Assembly (NCBI GenBank): GCA_903893625.1
Contig: CAITND010000077.1
Location: 1-60,017, forward strand
Length of the DNA stretch: 60,017 nucleotides
Direction of reading: 5' to 3'
From: an uncultured Oscillatoriales cyanobacterium
Lineage (GTDB): Bacteria; Cyanobacteriota; Cyanobacteriia; Cyanobacteriales; Microcoleaceae
The notes under the pieces are model-generated. The model saw nothing but the letters and a program-made list of their open reading frames with translations, ran no database searches and had not been told where the DNA came from. Of this stretch, positions 45,859 through 56,700 are shown one piece after another. The position numbers were made by a program, and so were the translations under genes. Position 1 is the first letter of the stretch, and each line of letters starts with the position of its first letter.

Positions 45859-46872
45859 TTATAGCTTTATATCTTTGAAGCTACTGCGGGGATTAAACGT
45901 GCGACTGTCGCGAATTTTTTCATAATATTCTCGTTCATTAGGACTGAGTTCTTTAGGTGGCACCACCACAATTTTGACTAATTGATCCGTGCGACCTCCA
46001 GCTTTAGGTTTTGGCCATCCTTTCCCCCGCAACCGCAACGACTGTCCCGAACGAATACCGGGCGGAATATTCATCGTCACCATCCCATCCGGTGTAGGCA
46101 CTTCAATAGATGTCCCTAAAACCACTTCATCGGGCGTTACAGGCAGTTCACAGACCAGATTTTCCCCGTCAAATTGAAAGAAAGGATGGGGTTGAATTTC
46201 CACTTTTAGGTATAAATCCCCCCGTTGTTGGCTGTAGGGATCGACTTGACCTTGACCTCGCACTCGAATTCTGCTTCCGGGTTTGACTCCCGCCGGAATT
46301 GTTACTTCTCCGGCTGCATAGCGTTTTTGAGTCCCATGAAACGCTTCACTGAGGGTGAGGGTAATAATGGCTTCTGTATCGGCGATGGAAGGGGTATTGC
46401 GAGGATTAAATCCAGAGGAAAAATCATTATTGTAGGGGCTGCCACTGAATCCCGATGGCCCGCCAGTCTGGGGACGATAGGAATAACTGCGACTGCTACT
46501 ACTTCCGGGTCTAGCACCTGGGGCACCACGACCTAAAAGGGCGTTAATAAACTCATCAAAACTGTTAAATTGGCTAAAATCAAACCCGCTAGAGTCTGGA
46601 TTAGAACCTGCCCCACCGGGCCAACCTCCACTTCCGGCTTGGTTCCAATATTGACCAAATTGGTCGTATTTGCGGCGTTTATCGAGGTCGGATAACACCT
46701 CATAGGCTTCATTAACTTCTTTAAAACGCGCCTCAGCTTGTTTATTCCCCGGATTCATGTCCGGGTGAAATTTACGCGCTAGTTTCCGGTAGGCCTTTTT
46801 AATATCATCCGCCGTTGCGGTTTTGTCTAGTCCTAAAATGGTGTAGTAGTCTTTATAGTCAGTCGCAGGCAT
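45859..46872 (-). CDS. DnaJ-like co-chaperone without zinc fingers (CbpA type)
   Basis: A 337-residue type II J-protein. The N-terminal J domain has [24 protein letters not shown] and the HPD motif in [10 protein letters not shown], which stimulates Hsp70 ATPase. A Gly/Ser/Phe-rich linker (about 75-150) follows, then the two beta-barrel client-binding domains: [33 protein letters not shown] and [15 protein letters not shown]. The Cys-rich zinc domain of classical DnaJ is absent. The ATG was chosen because of GAGGAGAGGGGG directly upstream. An open frame continues 54 codons further but would cover that site. Divergent from ccsA. Confidence 0.92.
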   Translation of the reverse strand: MPATDYKDYYTILGLDKTATADDIKKAYRKLARKFHPDMNPGNKQAEARFKEVNEAYEVLSDLDKRRKYDQFGQYWNQAGSGGWPGGAGSNPDSSGFDFSQFNSFDEFINALLGRGAPGARPGSSSSRSYSYRPQTGGPSGFSGSPYNNDFSSGFNPRNTPSIADTEAIITLTLSEAFHGTQKRYAAGEVTIPAGVKPGSRIRVRGQGQVDPYSQQRGDLYLKVEIQPHPFFQFDGENLVCELPVTPDEVVLGTSIEVPTPDGMVTMNIPPGIRSGQSLRLRGKGWPKPKAGGRTDQLVKIVVVPPKELSPNEREYYEKIRDSRTFNPRSSFKDIKL

Positions 46873-47116
46873 TCGTCCCCCTCTCCTCAATGAGCGTGAT
46901 CCCTTGGCCAGTCGTTTTGTGACAGTATGCTTCTTTGTATAGGGTATCAAAGTTAAAAGCCGGATTGGGTTCGGACATTGCTGATCTGGCGATCGCAATG
47001 TCCGAACTAAGGGTGATCGAATCGAAAAAATCATCTCAGATCGTCAGGAATCGGTAGGATCATGAAATAGAGTTAAAAAAACTCGGTAATTAATACCGTT
47101 ATCAGGAGAACCGTTC

Positions 47117-48148
47117 ATGAATCTGGTTTTACTCCAGAATGGATTAGATAATATTTCTTTTGCCATTTTGCTGATCACTCTATTGTTGTATTGGGTGGGG
47201 GCTGCGTTTCCCAATATCCCCTATTTATCGGTATTAGGAACCGCAGGAATGGCGATCGCTAATCTCTGTATTGCTGCTTTATTAGGGGCAAGATGGATCG
47301 AGGCGGGTTACTTTCCGATTAGTAATTTATATGAATCCCTGTTTTTTCTAACTTGGGGAATTACTACAATTCATCTAATTGCTGAACAAATGAGTCGTAG
47401 CCGTTTAGTTGGGGTTGTCACCTCTCCGGTGGCGATGGGAATTGTCGCATTTGCCGCCCTGAAGTTACCGCCCCAAATGCGAGTTGCTGAACCCCTAGTC
47501 CCGGCGTTAAAGTCTAATTGGTTGATGATGCACGTCAGCGTCATGATGTTGAGTTATGCAACGTTGATGGTGGGTTCTTTATTAGCAATCACTTTCTTAA
47601 TTCTGACACGGGGGCAGGAAGTAGAATTGAGTGGCAGTTCTCTGGGAACTCGGATTTCTCGAAATCATCAGAAACCCGTTACTGATTTCATCAATTATTC
47701 TCAAGAAACCGTTGCGGAGTCTAACCCCAAAGGGTTCACGACCAATGGTAATAGCACAACGGCCGTGTTAGAGTTTGTCAAAACCACAGACAATCTTCAA
47801 TCTGCTACACCCCTTTCCCCACAGCGATTAACTTTAGTGGAAACTATTGACAATATCAGTTATCGGATTATTGGATTAGGATTTCCGCTTTTAACCATTG
47901 GTATTATTGCCGGGGCAGTTTGGGCGAATGAAGCTTGGGGTTCCTATTGGAGTTGGGACCCTAAAGAAACTTGGGCGTTAATTACTTGGTTAGTTTTCGC
48001 AGCTTATTTACACGCCCGAATTACTCGCGGTTGGCAAGGCCGAAAACCTGCTATTTTAGCAACAACAGGATTCGTTGTGGTTTGGGTCTGCTATTTAGGA
48101 GTTAATCTATTAGGAAAAGGGCTACATTCCTACGGTTGGTTTTTCTAA
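47117..48148 (+). CDS. ccsA: c-type cytochrome biogenesis protein CcsA (ResC/Ycf5 family; also annotated CcsB)
   Basis: A 343-residue membrane protein with about eight helices that carries haem to the lumen/periplasm side and ligates it to apocytochromes with Ccs1. The haem-handling motif [20 protein letters not shown] is clear (tryptophan-rich WWD), with conserved His in [11 protein letters not shown] and in LHSYGWFF at the C-terminus. A cytoplasmic or lumenal insert of about 75 residues lies between helices at 175-250. Strong expectation for cyanobacteria, where system II is used. The KGK gene follows 44 bases downstream. Confidence 0.95.
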   Translation: MNLVLLQNGLDNISFAILLITLLLYWVGAAFPNIPYLSVLGTAGMAIANLCIAALLGARWIEAGYFPISNLYESLFFLTWGITTIHLIAEQMSRSRLVGVVTSPVAMGIVAFAALKLPPQMRVAEPLVPALKSNWLMMHVSVMMLSYATLMVGSLLAITFLILTRGQEVELSGSSLGTRISRNHQKPVTDFINYSQETVAESNPKGFTTNGNSTTAVLEFVKTTDNLQSATPLSPQRLTLVETIDNISYRIIGLGFPLLTIGIIAGAVWANEAWGSYWSWDPKETWALITWLVFAAYLHARITRGWQGRKPAILATTGFVVVWVCYLGVNLLGKGLHSYGWFF

Positions 48149-48192
48149 ATTAGTTAATCCTTAGTACAAAATACAATTTTTAGGACATAAAC

Positions 48193-48561
48193 ATGAGCGA
48201 TTCAACCTATATTCTCGGCGATGATGATGTGATTAATACCAGTGAAAGTGCTTTGATGTTTCAATGTACATTTAAAGCTAGTGAGTTTTTGTCAATTATG
48301 GAATCTAAGTTAGAGGAGGAAAATTTATTTAAAGAAGGAATTGAGTGTCAACTTTTGCGTCCGGGTCAATCTTGGCAAACTGGAAAGTTTCGGATTTGTT
48401 TGGAATTTTGCCCTGATGAAGCCGAAGTAGAGTCAAAAGGAGGTGTTCCCACTTCTGAATATACTCCCCCCACAACCTCTCCTTCTGTTCCCTCTGACTC
48501 CAATTCTGATATTCCACCTTTTATTAACCGACCCACTAAAAGTGTAGGAATGTGGAGTTAA
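48193..48561 (+). CDS. KGK-domain-like protein
   Basis: A 122-residue protein starting MSDSTYILGDDDVINTSESA with GIECQLLRPGQSWQTGKFRICLEFCPDE in the middle. This resembles the KGK domain found in short cyanobacterial proteins, in which the G-x-W-x-x-G-K stretch gives the name. The C-terminal 40 residues are a Pro/Ser/Thr-rich tail. Function unknown. It may be co-transcribed with ccsA. Confidence 0.65.
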   Translation: MSDSTYILGDDDVINTSESALMFQCTFKASEFLSIMESKLEEENLFKEGIECQLLRPGQSWQTGKFRICLEFCPDEAEVESKGGVPTSEYTPPTTSPSVPSDSNSDIPPFINRPTKSVGMWS

Positions 48562-48594
48562 TTATTAGTCGGAAATTCAACGAATTTTATTAAT

Positions 48595-48638
48595 GTTCAA
48601 AGTTCAAAGTTCAAAGGATTGAATTTTGAATTTTGAAT
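48595..48638. repeat. GTTCAAA / GAATTTT heptamer repeat
   Basis: Three GTTCAAA units, five spacer bases, then two GAATTTT units, which are partly complementary and can form a hairpin. Same STRR style as the other intergenic repeats. The rest of the 230-base gap before the metallopeptidase gene has no feature that I can identify. Confidence 0.75.
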
Positions 48639-48792
48639 ATTTTTTATGAACTTAAGGCTGGAAAGTTGATCTAAATATATTCAAAATTAATGTTACTAAT
48701 AATGAGAATTTCCCCGCTACGTCTATCCCTTTTATTAAGCCTTGAGGTGGATAGCTAACATTCTCTATCTAACTCAGGTTAATATGGAATAC

Positions 48793-49482
48793 TTATGCAA
48801 TTTTCTCTCCTGTAGCAACAACCCAAGTCCCATTACCAGTTACCTCAATTTGCCGTCCTAGAGAATCATAATCGAGATAGGCAAGAACTGGAGGGACATA
48901 TTCACGCCCAGCGAAAAGTTCTTGTCGCATAAACTCAAATTTATCCGGGTTGTAAAACTTGAGTTTTTCGGGATCGCGTACATAGGACTGATAAGATTCT
49001 GCAAAGTCTTCGTAAACGTTTGTACGAGCGTAATCTGAGACAAACCCTGAACCATCTTTGACATACTGTTCTAGACTTTTCTGATGAATGTCAGACCAGC
49101 GTTGAGCCACATCAGATCGATTTTCCATAATATTGGCATGGGCATTATGACCAACTTCATGGGTCAGAGTTTCCAAAAGTTGCTCTTTGCTTTGATTTGT
49201 ATTCAATATTTTGATCTCATGATTATCATTGCGGAAATAACCCAGAGCATTAGGACAGGAGGGATCAGTTATTGGCTCATACTGAATTTTAGGACACCCT
49301 TCCAAATGACTAGGTGGAAGAGTTTCACGGAGGTAGCTTGATACCTCCTCTGTAGAGGTGAAACCTGCCGCCTCAAAGTTACCCACTTCTGTATAACCCA
49401 CTAGCTCAGAGCAAGTTTGCCCGATTTCAGTCGGGATCTCGTTCCAGGTGTTGATACCTTCTCCCGAATATGAGTCAATCAT
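48793..49482 (-). CDS. zincin metallopeptidase with lethal-factor-like (ATLF) signature
   Basis: A 229-residue protein with THEVGHNAH (His108, Glu109, His112 as zinc ligands and catalytic Glu) and, 46 residues later, VYEDFAESYQSYVRDPEKLKFYNPDKFEF. There Glu158 or Glu162 can be the third ligand, as in anthrax lethal factor-type proteases. The N-terminal 85 residues (containing CSELVGYTEVGNFEAAGF) are not recognised. No signal peptide. The ATG is supported by GGGAGAAC nine bases upstream. An earlier in-frame start would run into the preceding gene. Last gene of the seven-gene operon, 13 bases after its neighbour. Likely the effector or processing enzyme of the system; the substrate is unknown. 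Confidence 0.8.
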   Translation of the reverse strand: MIDSYSGEGINTWNEIPTEIGQTCSELVGYTEVGNFEAAGFTSTEEVSSYLRETLPPSHLEGCPKIQYEPITDPSCPNALGYFRNDNHEIKILNTNQSKEQLLETLTHEVGHNAHANIMENRSDVAQRWSDIHQKSLEQYVKDGSGFVSDYARTNVYEDFAESYQSYVRDPEKLKFYNPDKFEFMRQELFAGREYVPPVLAYLDYDSLGRQIEVTGNGTWVVATGEKIA

Positions 49483-49495
49483 GATAGTTCTCCCA

Positions 49496-49828
49496 TTATT
49501 CCTGGATGAAACCAAATAGCCGAATTTTTCTTTCGCCAAAGGTGTATCGGCTAATAGCATCACCTAAAGCTTGTAAGAATCTTTGATCATCCGGTTTGAC
49601 TGTAAACTGCTCATCCACAAAAACTGTTCCATTTGCTTGTTGCACCTGACGACCAGTACGAAATGGAAGACCTTGGTGTTGGCAGTTGTTCACAAAGTCA
49701 GTCAAAGCGGATTTAAAGTCGACATCAGTTTCTGCTTCTAAAATCTCTAGTTGCAATTGATTATCTGGTGTCCAAGTAATTTGGGCTAAGGGCTGACGGT
49801 GATGATTAACAATTTTCAGCATCTTCAT
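49496..49828 (-). CDS. small soluble protein of unknown function, next to the metallopeptidase
   Basis: 110 residues: MKMLKIVNHHRQPLAQITWT, then DVDFKSALTDFVNNCQHQGL, then TVFVDEQFTVKPDDQRFLQA. It looks like a mixed alpha/beta fold with no membrane segment. A perfect Shine-Dalgarno site (AAGGAGGT, six bases before the ATG) indicates strong translation. It ends 13 bases before the protease start, so it could be an inhibitor, adaptor or substrate of that enzyme. This is suggested only by proximity. No family recognised. Confidence 0.6.
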   Translation of the reverse strand: MKMLKIVNHHRQPLAQITWTPDNQLQLEILEAETDVDFKSALTDFVNNCQHQGLPFRTGRQVQQANGTVFVDEQFTVKPDDQRFLQALGDAISRYTFGERKIRLFGFIQE

Positions 49829-49875
49829 AGATGTACCTCCTTGTAATGCGCTTTTTAGTTATACACATAAATTTG

Positions 49876-50280
49876 TTAATTATGAGCAATTTTTTCAATT
49901 TGCGAAAAAATTGTTTGGCGGAATTCGCCTTTAGCATACATTCCCCATCCGGCTGTAAGAAGCATAGGCCAAGCTATAAACCAAGCTACTCCTAAGCTTA
50001 CTAATTGGCTACGAATATCACCATTATCAACCACAACAAGGAGTGAATGGTCTGCTCTGCTTAATTGAATTTTATATGTAAACACCAACCCAGATAATTG
50101 GCGAAAAAAACCAGTTTTCTTGACTTCTACTACATAATGATCTTTGTCCTCCCAGTGCTTATGGTGTAAGGCAAAATCATGCTCTTCCAGCAGCCAATCA
50201 GATAATTTAGCAGCTATTGTCTCCAATTCTTCTAAATTAATATGTCTGCCAATCTCAATAGTGCGACTATCAATACCCAT
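49876..50280 (-). CDS. small protein with a hydrophobic segment near the C-terminus, unknown function
   Basis: 134 residues. The N-terminal 75 are polar and alpha/beta-like (MGIDSRTIEIGRHINLEELE, then LEEHDFALHHKHWEDKDHYV, then FFRQLSGLVFTYKIQL). One hydrophobic helix follows at about 95-115 (LVSLGVAWFIAWPMLLTAGW), then an amphipathic tail. It looks membrane-associated with its bulk in the cytoplasm. Lies 76 bases after the 201-residue gene and 47 before the 110-residue gene, in the same direction. No family recognised. Confidence 0.6.
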   Translation of the reverse strand: MGIDSRTIEIGRHINLEELETIAAKLSDWLLEEHDFALHHKHWEDKDHYVVEVKKTGFFRQLSGLVFTYKIQLSRADHSLLVVVDNGDIRSQLVSLGVAWFIAWPMLLTAGWGMYAKGEFRQTIFSQIEKIAHN

Positions 50281-50356
50281 AACGATTATTCTCCTTTTGA
50301 TGTGTAATTTTTTTCACCTCTAATTTAAGAGATGTGAGTAATTTGTTAATTTTCTG

Positions 50357-50962
50357 TCAACTTTTGGGAACTTGAATGGCTAGATTCTTTCTTAATGTCT
50401 GGCTAATTTGTCTCAAGTTATTAGTATAAACCTCAAGTTTTTGAGCATCTGCATTCACTAAAGCTTTTTCCATATCTTGAGTAATGTTTTCAAGTTTTAG
50501 CATCATCTCTACTAAATGCTTAGAGACATTTTGCAGCTTAGAAATACCGATATTATCTAGTTTTCTTCCTACAATTGGCAAAGTAGTTACTAGAGGTAAA
50601 ATCATATCTGAAACCCTATCCCATGCTTTGATATGACTGATGGTAAATGACTCAAGAAAATTAAAAGTTTTTGTTAATTCGATCGCAGTCTCCTGAGCTA
50701 AATCAATAGATTTCTGATTTTGTTCGATTAGTTGAGATATTTCTTTTAAACCTTTTAACTGAGCGTAGATAAAAAAGCCTAAACAAGAAATAGTTAACAA
50801 GATGCCAACACCAAATAACCAATCGTTAACAAAATGTCCAATCAACGTAACAAAAATACCAACAGACATACAGACTAAACTCAAGTTACCAATTCGATAA
50901 ATATCGGTTAATGAATTAGCCAGATTGTCAGAAAACTTTTTGAAATTAAAGTTTGATGTCAT
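50357..50962 (-). CDS. two-helix membrane protein with coiled-coil C-terminus, unknown function
   Basis: 201 residues. Two adjacent membrane helices (about 26-48 and 50-68, LVCMSVGIFVTLIGHFVNDW and LFGVGILLTISCLGFFIYAQ) are followed by a long helical, Leu/Gln-rich region that is probably coiled coil (about 70-200). The plan resembles methyl-accepting or stator-like anchors, but no family is recognised. Start and spacing (41 bases after the HerA-like gene) fit operon membership. It may tether the soluble ATPases to the inner membrane. Confidence 0.6.
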   Translation of the reverse strand: MTSNFNFKKFSDNLANSLTDIYRIGNLSLVCMSVGIFVTLIGHFVNDWLFGVGILLTISCLGFFIYAQLKGLKEISQLIEQNQKSIDLAQETAIELTKTFNFLESFTISHIKAWDRVSDMILPLVTTLPIVGRKLDNIGISKLQNVSKHLVEMMLKLENITQDMEKALVNADAQKLEVYTNNLRQISQTLRKNLAIQVPKS

Positions 50963-51003
50963 AATTATACCTTCCTTTTTGAATTAGAAATTTTGACAGA
51001 TTA

Positions 51004-53733
51004 CTATTTCAAAACCTGTACCCAAGCTGCCATATCGTCTTGTTCGCCACAAACTATTGCCTGTCCAGGTCGTAAATGATTAATAATTGCACTCTGTTCT
51101 GGGGTTAAAGTCATACAAGAACCCATTGCGTCTCGGTCATCAGCAGCTACTAAACGATGAACAATTTTAAGATTAGTATTCTTGATAGCATCGGGAACTA
51201 GACGCGCAGGAACTTGATCAGCAATTAATAATCCTTGACCGTAAGCTCTAATTTCTGACAAAATATTAGCAAACATCTCTGCTACTTTGCCTTGGGGATT
51301 AGCTTGTTCTGAAATACCTGACGAGACTTTCAAGAGGAGACGATGGGCTTCTTCAATCACGGCTAGGTGACGCAAGCCTAAATTTTCTCGTTCTTTTTGG
51401 GATAGTAAATCATTTTGAATTTGTCGGTATTCATAAAGGAATTGAAGCAGTATCGCCATCGCAAAAGCTTTATCCGCATCATCGCCCAAATAGGATAGGT
51501 TAATAATAACAGGGCGATCGAAGATTTCTGCCCAAGGAGTGGAAATTGGACGATCGAATAATTGTCCTTTCCAACCTCGACGTAAACTTTGGATTCGAGT
51601 GGTTAAGGCTGCGGTCAAATTCGCTGTAACCCTTTCTTCGTAACCTTTTCCTCTGATTACAGGTTGAATCTGGTCGAGGAGTTGAGTTAAAGTTGGTCTG
51701 GGTGTGCCAAAGGGGGGAAGTTTGTCATCTAGCCAGTTTTGTGGACGGGTATAAGCATAAAACAGGACATCTTCTAGTAACACAGGTAAGATTTCCTGCA
51801 TGGGGAAAGAAGCGTTGAGGATGGATTTAACGCGATCGATATGAGGTAAAACTTGGGGAGTGGAGTCTTCAGAAAGCCAAACGAGATCAAAAGGATTGAG
51901 AGTAAGTTGATTTTCTAGTTTTTGACCTCGCCAAGTTTGAACTCCGGGCATATAAATGGCTATTCTGTTAGGGCTATTTTTGGGTAATTGTGCATTTAAA
52001 CTCATTGCCCATTCTACATATTCGTCTTTGGCAGGTTCAATAACTAAAAAGGGTATTTGTTGCTGATTTAATTCCGTTAACATTTTCCGACAAGTGGTAG
52101 ATTTCCCAGAACCTGTAATGCCTGTTATTAAGCAATGTTTGGCTAAACTTGACAGAGAGATACTATATTTAAGAGATGTTGATTCACCTCCCTCTAGTAC
52201 GTTACCCAATACAATAGCTTTGCCTTCTACTATGGGGGGATTGAGGCTAAAAGTAGCTGTTGGCATAACTTTTACCCCTGGTACTTCATGGCGTGGTAAG
52301 TTGACCAGTAAGGCTAATTCTTGGGTGTTGAGAGGTGTGGTTAAACCATTAAATGCTTTTCCTAGTGGATGATCTAGTTTTTGCTGTTGGTTGTTAGGAT
52401 TAACCAGAGCTAAATCAGGGTGGTCAAAGTTTCTTAAAGAATTTTTAGTCTTATTCCAGACTCGTTTTAAGTCATGAATACGGATCGGTTCAAAAACACT
52501 GTTTTCTCCACTCAACAATGCTCGCAATTGGGTACTAGCTTGTTGGAGAATATCGGGTTTTTCAGCGAGTAAATAAGCTCCTACATTCCAACAACCTAAA
52601 GCACGAGCTTGTTCAAAACGTTCCAGATATTTTTTTATTTGTGCTTCTGCTGCCTGGGCATGAGCATTGATATATTCTTCACCAAAACCTTGTGCTGAAC
52701 TTAAGTTCAAACCCTTAGTTTCAGAATCACTAATCCCTGTTGTTTTAGTAATAGTTGTTCCTTGAGTTTGTTGATATTTATTGCTAAGTAATATATCTGA
52801 TGCCGTATCTATCATTAAGAAAGCCATGAAGTCCATTGCAGGAAATAGCAATCCCAAGCCTAAACCAGCCATCGTTGTAAGTACAGCCATGTTTAATGCG
52901 GAATTATCAACCTCCTCATAACTGGTACTGTTTGATTCAGAGATTGATTCACTACTATTATCTGTGTGGCCTTGCGTCAGAGAAATGCCTTTAGTAAAGG
53001 TTTCATTAAAGTTAATTTTACTGAAAGAATGGACACGCCCCATCAGTTCTCGTAATCCATAAATAATACCGTTAACTTGAGATTCACTCATCGGTTCAGC
53101 AATGACCATATACATAAAAGGTGATCCTCGCATCCCTCTTAAAAGACGATCTAAGCTTTGAGGGTAGCCCGGATTATCACCAGGTTTAAGAGATGGTATT
53201 CCAGTAATTGCTTGAGCGTAATGATATTTATTAAGTGGTTGAATAATATGGCTTTTTACTTCTGGGGAATCAGTATCAAGCTCCCGAAATTTTGTTCCTT
53301 GCCAATTTCCTTGTAAGAATTTGCCAATATTACTGATAAATTCTTCAGATGAACTATCCAAACTATCCTTACTACAAATTCCTAGATAAACCTGATTCTG
53401 ACTGCCATCACTAGAGATAATAAAAACTAGATTATATTTTTCAGGATTGTGACAAGCAGAAAGAGCAGTTTGTAAGGCTGTAAAAGGTTGAGAAAGTGAG
53501 TCCACCAGAGAATTTCCCACCTGTTCTACTTTTAGAAAATAGGCATCTCCCATCAAGATTCCTTTAGGTGGCATTGGTTGAATGTATTTAGCATCTGCTA
53601 ACGGAATTTCAAGATATTGTCTCCCTAAACTAAAGAGAAGGGATTGAGACATTACATTAGCAGCAGCGATTTTTAAATCTAATTGATTTAATTGTTGTGA
53701 ATCTTGAGAAGGAACAATGTCAGATGATCTCAT
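51004..53733 (-). CDS. HerA/VirB4-type ATPase with large N-terminal domain
   Basis: A 909-residue P-loop ATPase of the HerA-FtsK superfamily. Walker A is GITGSGKST (538-546) in HCLITGITGSGKSTTCRKML. Next come FLVIEPAKDEYVEWA and Walker B HLAVIEEAHRLL with Glu794-Glu795. The Gln/Arg end QGLLIADQVPARLVPDAIKNTN, then RLVAADDRD, matches the arginine finger/sensor part. The first 500 residues are unusual. They hold a Ser-rich segment (about 250-275) and a hydrophobic stretch (about 280-308, MAVLTTMAGLGLGLLFPAMD) that could touch the membrane. HerA-like ATPases pump DNA or protein and partner with nucleases or secretion machines. Here no nuclease is adjacent. Fourth gene from the 3' side of the tandem Hsp70 operon. 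Confidence 0.8.
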   Translation of the reverse strand: MRSSDIVPSQDSQQLNQLDLKIAAANVMSQSLLFSLGRQYLEIPLADAKYIQPMPPKGILMGDAYFLKVEQVGNSLVDSLSQPFTALQTALSACHNPEKYNLVFIISSDGSQNQVYLGICSKDSLDSSSEEFISNIGKFLQGNWQGTKFRELDTDSPEVKSHIIQPLNKYHYAQAITGIPSLKPGDNPGYPQSLDRLLRGMRGSPFMYMVIAEPMSESQVNGIIYGLRELMGRVHSFSKINFNETFTKGISLTQGHTDNSSESISESNSTSYEEVDNSALNMAVLTTMAGLGLGLLFPAMDFMAFLMIDTASDILLSNKYQQTQGTTITKTTGISDSETKGLNLSSAQGFGEEYINAHAQAAEAQIKKYLERFEQARALGCWNVGAYLLAEKPDILQQASTQLRALLSGENSVFEPIRIHDLKRVWNKTKNSLRNFDHPDLALVNPNNQQQKLDHPLGKAFNGLTTPLNTQELALLVNLPRHEVPGVKVMPTATFSLNPPIVEGKAIVLGNVLEGGESTSLKYSISLSSLAKHCLITGITGSGKSTTCRKMLTELNQQQIPFLVIEPAKDEYVEWAMSLNAQLPKNSPNRIAIYMPGVQTWRGQKLENQLTLNPFDLVWLSEDSTPQVLPHIDRVKSILNASFPMQEILPVLLEDVLFYAYTRPQNWLDDKLPPFGTPRPTLTQLLDQIQPVIRGKGYEERVTANLTAALTTRIQSLRRGWKGQLFDRPISTPWAEIFDRPVIINLSYLGDDADKAFAMAILLQFLYEYRQIQNDLLSQKERENLGLRHLAVIEEAHRLLLKVSSGISEQANPQGKVAEMFANILSEIRAYGQGLLIADQVPARLVPDAIKNTNLKIVHRLVAADDRDAMGSCMTLTPEQSAIINHLRPGQAIVCGEQDDMAAWVQVLK

Positions 53734-53769
53734 GTCAATTACCTCTTATTGGTATGGTTGAGATTAAAT

Positions 53770-56700
53770 TTAAGCAATTAATATTTTTACGGAATCAGCT
53801 TGTTGTCTCACTTCCTTACTCAACCAATCTTTTACTGAGTTAGTAATTTCATCACTAAATGTTGGTGAATTTTTCGCAAGAGATTCTTCTTCCTCTTTCT
53901 TAAGACCTTCCTCAACTTTGGCTTTCAAAGTTACTTTTAGGTCGCTAGTCATTTTTGAGATTTTGTTATCAGAAACCCATCCACGAAAAAATTTAGGGAT
54001 ATCTGAATCTTTGATGATATCTTCAGCAATAGATTGACCCACTATAGCAACAACAATACCAATTATTAGCCCTATTCCTGTTGTTGCAAGAGCTAACGTT
54101 ATCAATCCTATAACAATACCAATAATCCAGTTAACTATTGCTGTCATTGCGGTTGGATCGATAATAATCACATTTCCTGACTTTAGATTCTCAGCATTAG
54201 GATTATAGTTTAGTGAAGGTGGAACCAGTTGATTTAACTTTAGTCCATATTTACTACAAATAGAATTAGTTTTTTCATTTAGCTTTGGTTCGAGGTCTTG
54301 TTTTAGCCAATTTTGAATTGCTGTTGTAACAGCTTCTTTACCTTCCCTTCCTTTCAACCAAGCTTCCGATCTTGAGACAATGTTTGACTCAAGACCATTT
54401 AAGGTATAAATTTCATTACGATTACGCCAATCAAACAGAACAGGTTGAATGATTTTATTAGATAAACCATTGATTAAATTTTCTGTTAATTTACTACGCA
54501 AAGAATCAATATTGCCACTTACAATTTTGGGTAAATCATTCTGCAAAAATTGCTCTACTTCATTCGTAAAGTGAATTGTATTAATATTCCGTTTTCCCCA
54601 ACGTGCAAGACCCATAGCAATACAAAGACTGGGTTCAGTATCTCTTGTACATTTGCAATTAGAAAAAATCTCGTGGACGATTTCAGGAATAAAGTCCATT
54701 TTGGAAGCACCACCAGTTAGGATAATTGTATTTACCTTAATTCCTTTATTTTCTAATTTTTGTTTGGTTTCCATCAAGAAATAACGAAAATTGTCTTGCC
54801 AACTTTTTTGAAAATCAACACCTTTTAGAGAAAGTAAAATATGCTTAGAATTTGGCAGACAATTATTCAAAGGTATGGTAACAATTGTCTCAATAGTTTC
54901 CTTATAAACAATTGGCTCAAAAACAACCACTTTTTGATATTTTTCTGATCCTACCTGAACGGAAGAATCAGCATCAGTATAGTTTAGAGAATTACAAAAG
55001 TATTCTTCTTTAGCTCTACGACACTTAAATTCACAGCGATGTTTATATAAGGAAGCTGTCTGAAAAACATTTTCAATTTTTGCTTGATCTTCGTTTTGAC
55101 TAAGACTGTAATCGAGAATAGCTTTATCAATCAAACCTGCGCCTAAGTCAATGCCAAAATCATCATCTTCCTCATGTATTCCTGCTTTAATAAGAGTACA
55201 ATCTGTAGTAGATGAGCCAACATCAATAACTAATACATTACTTTTGATTTCTTCACCTGTTAACAAGTCACTCCCTCTTGATTGCATCAGCGCGGCAAAA
55301 GATTCTTTTGTTACACTCACTTCAGGTAGATTAGAAGATTTTAAAAGTTTTTGGTATCCAGCTATATCTGCATTAGTCCATTCTGACGGACAGCCGATAA
55401 AAAAATGATTTTGGTCGTCTTTTTTAAGTTGATCAGTTTGTAAGAGATGTTGATAAATTGCATTAACATAATCTATCATAACTTTCTGATAATTGGATTC
55501 AGAAGTCGGTCTTTTTTTGAAAGCAATTTGAAAATCAGTAACCTTGGCATTTAAAGCTTGTTCACCAAATAAAATCCCCTGTTCAGGATGATAGGCTATC
55601 ATTGTCGGTTGACAATCTTTTTTATGAAGTAGCAGTTTTTTGGGTGGCTCTTCTTTCTTAGAGCTTACTATCTTGGTTAATGCAGTTTCTCCATGTCCCA
55701 AATCAAAACCGATAATTTCAACATTGTTATTACTCATCGTGATGTCCTCTACTTTTTTGATGTCTTGATTGTTTTGTGATTTTGAATTTTGAGGTATATT
55801 GTATTTTTCAATTAATGAGTATTGCTTTCCCCAACGTACAAGACCCATCGCAATACAAAGACCGGGTTCAGGATCACTTATACACTTACAATTAGGAAAA
55901 ACCTGGTGGACAATTTCAGGGATAAAGTTCATTTTGGAAGCACCACCAGTCAGAAGGATTGAACCAAGCTTAATCTCTTGCTTTTCTAGTTGCTGTTTAT
56001 GTTGTTTCAAGAGATTCCGAAACGAATCAATCCAACTCTGATTTCCCAATTCGGGTAAGGGTTGATTGAGAATCTTCTCCATGATAAGTTTATAAACAAT
56101 TGGTTCAAAAATGCCAACATCACGGATTTTTAGAGAGCCAACGCTTACCCCACAGTCCTCATCTGGGTACTGGTTAAGATTACAAAAATATTCTTCTTTA
56201 GCCTCACGACATATATATTCACAGCGTTCTCTCCAAAAAGGTGCTGTTTCAAAAGCCTTCTCAATCGCCTCCCGATCTTCGTTTTGACTCAGACTGTAAT
56301 CGAGAATAGCTTTATCAATAAGAGATGCGCCCCAATCAGTGCTAATACTTTGGGAATCTCTATTGATAAAATTGATAAAATTGTCTATATCAAAACCCAA
56401 TATTAATTTGAGTTCTGGAGGTATTGAGGAACTACTCTGTTGAGAAGTCTGCTTTTTAACAACAGTTAAATCTATAGTGGATGAACCCACATCAATAACT
56501 AACACATTACCTTTGACATCTTCATATGTGAACAGTTCACTCGCTCTTGCTTGCATCAGAACGGCAAAAGATTCCTTAATTACTTTCACTCTAGGTAGAT
56601 TAGAAGACTTTAAAATTTTTTGGTATTCAGCTACCTCTGCATCAGTCCATTCTGACGGACAGGCTATAAAAAAATAATTCTGATCGTCTTTTTTAAGTTG

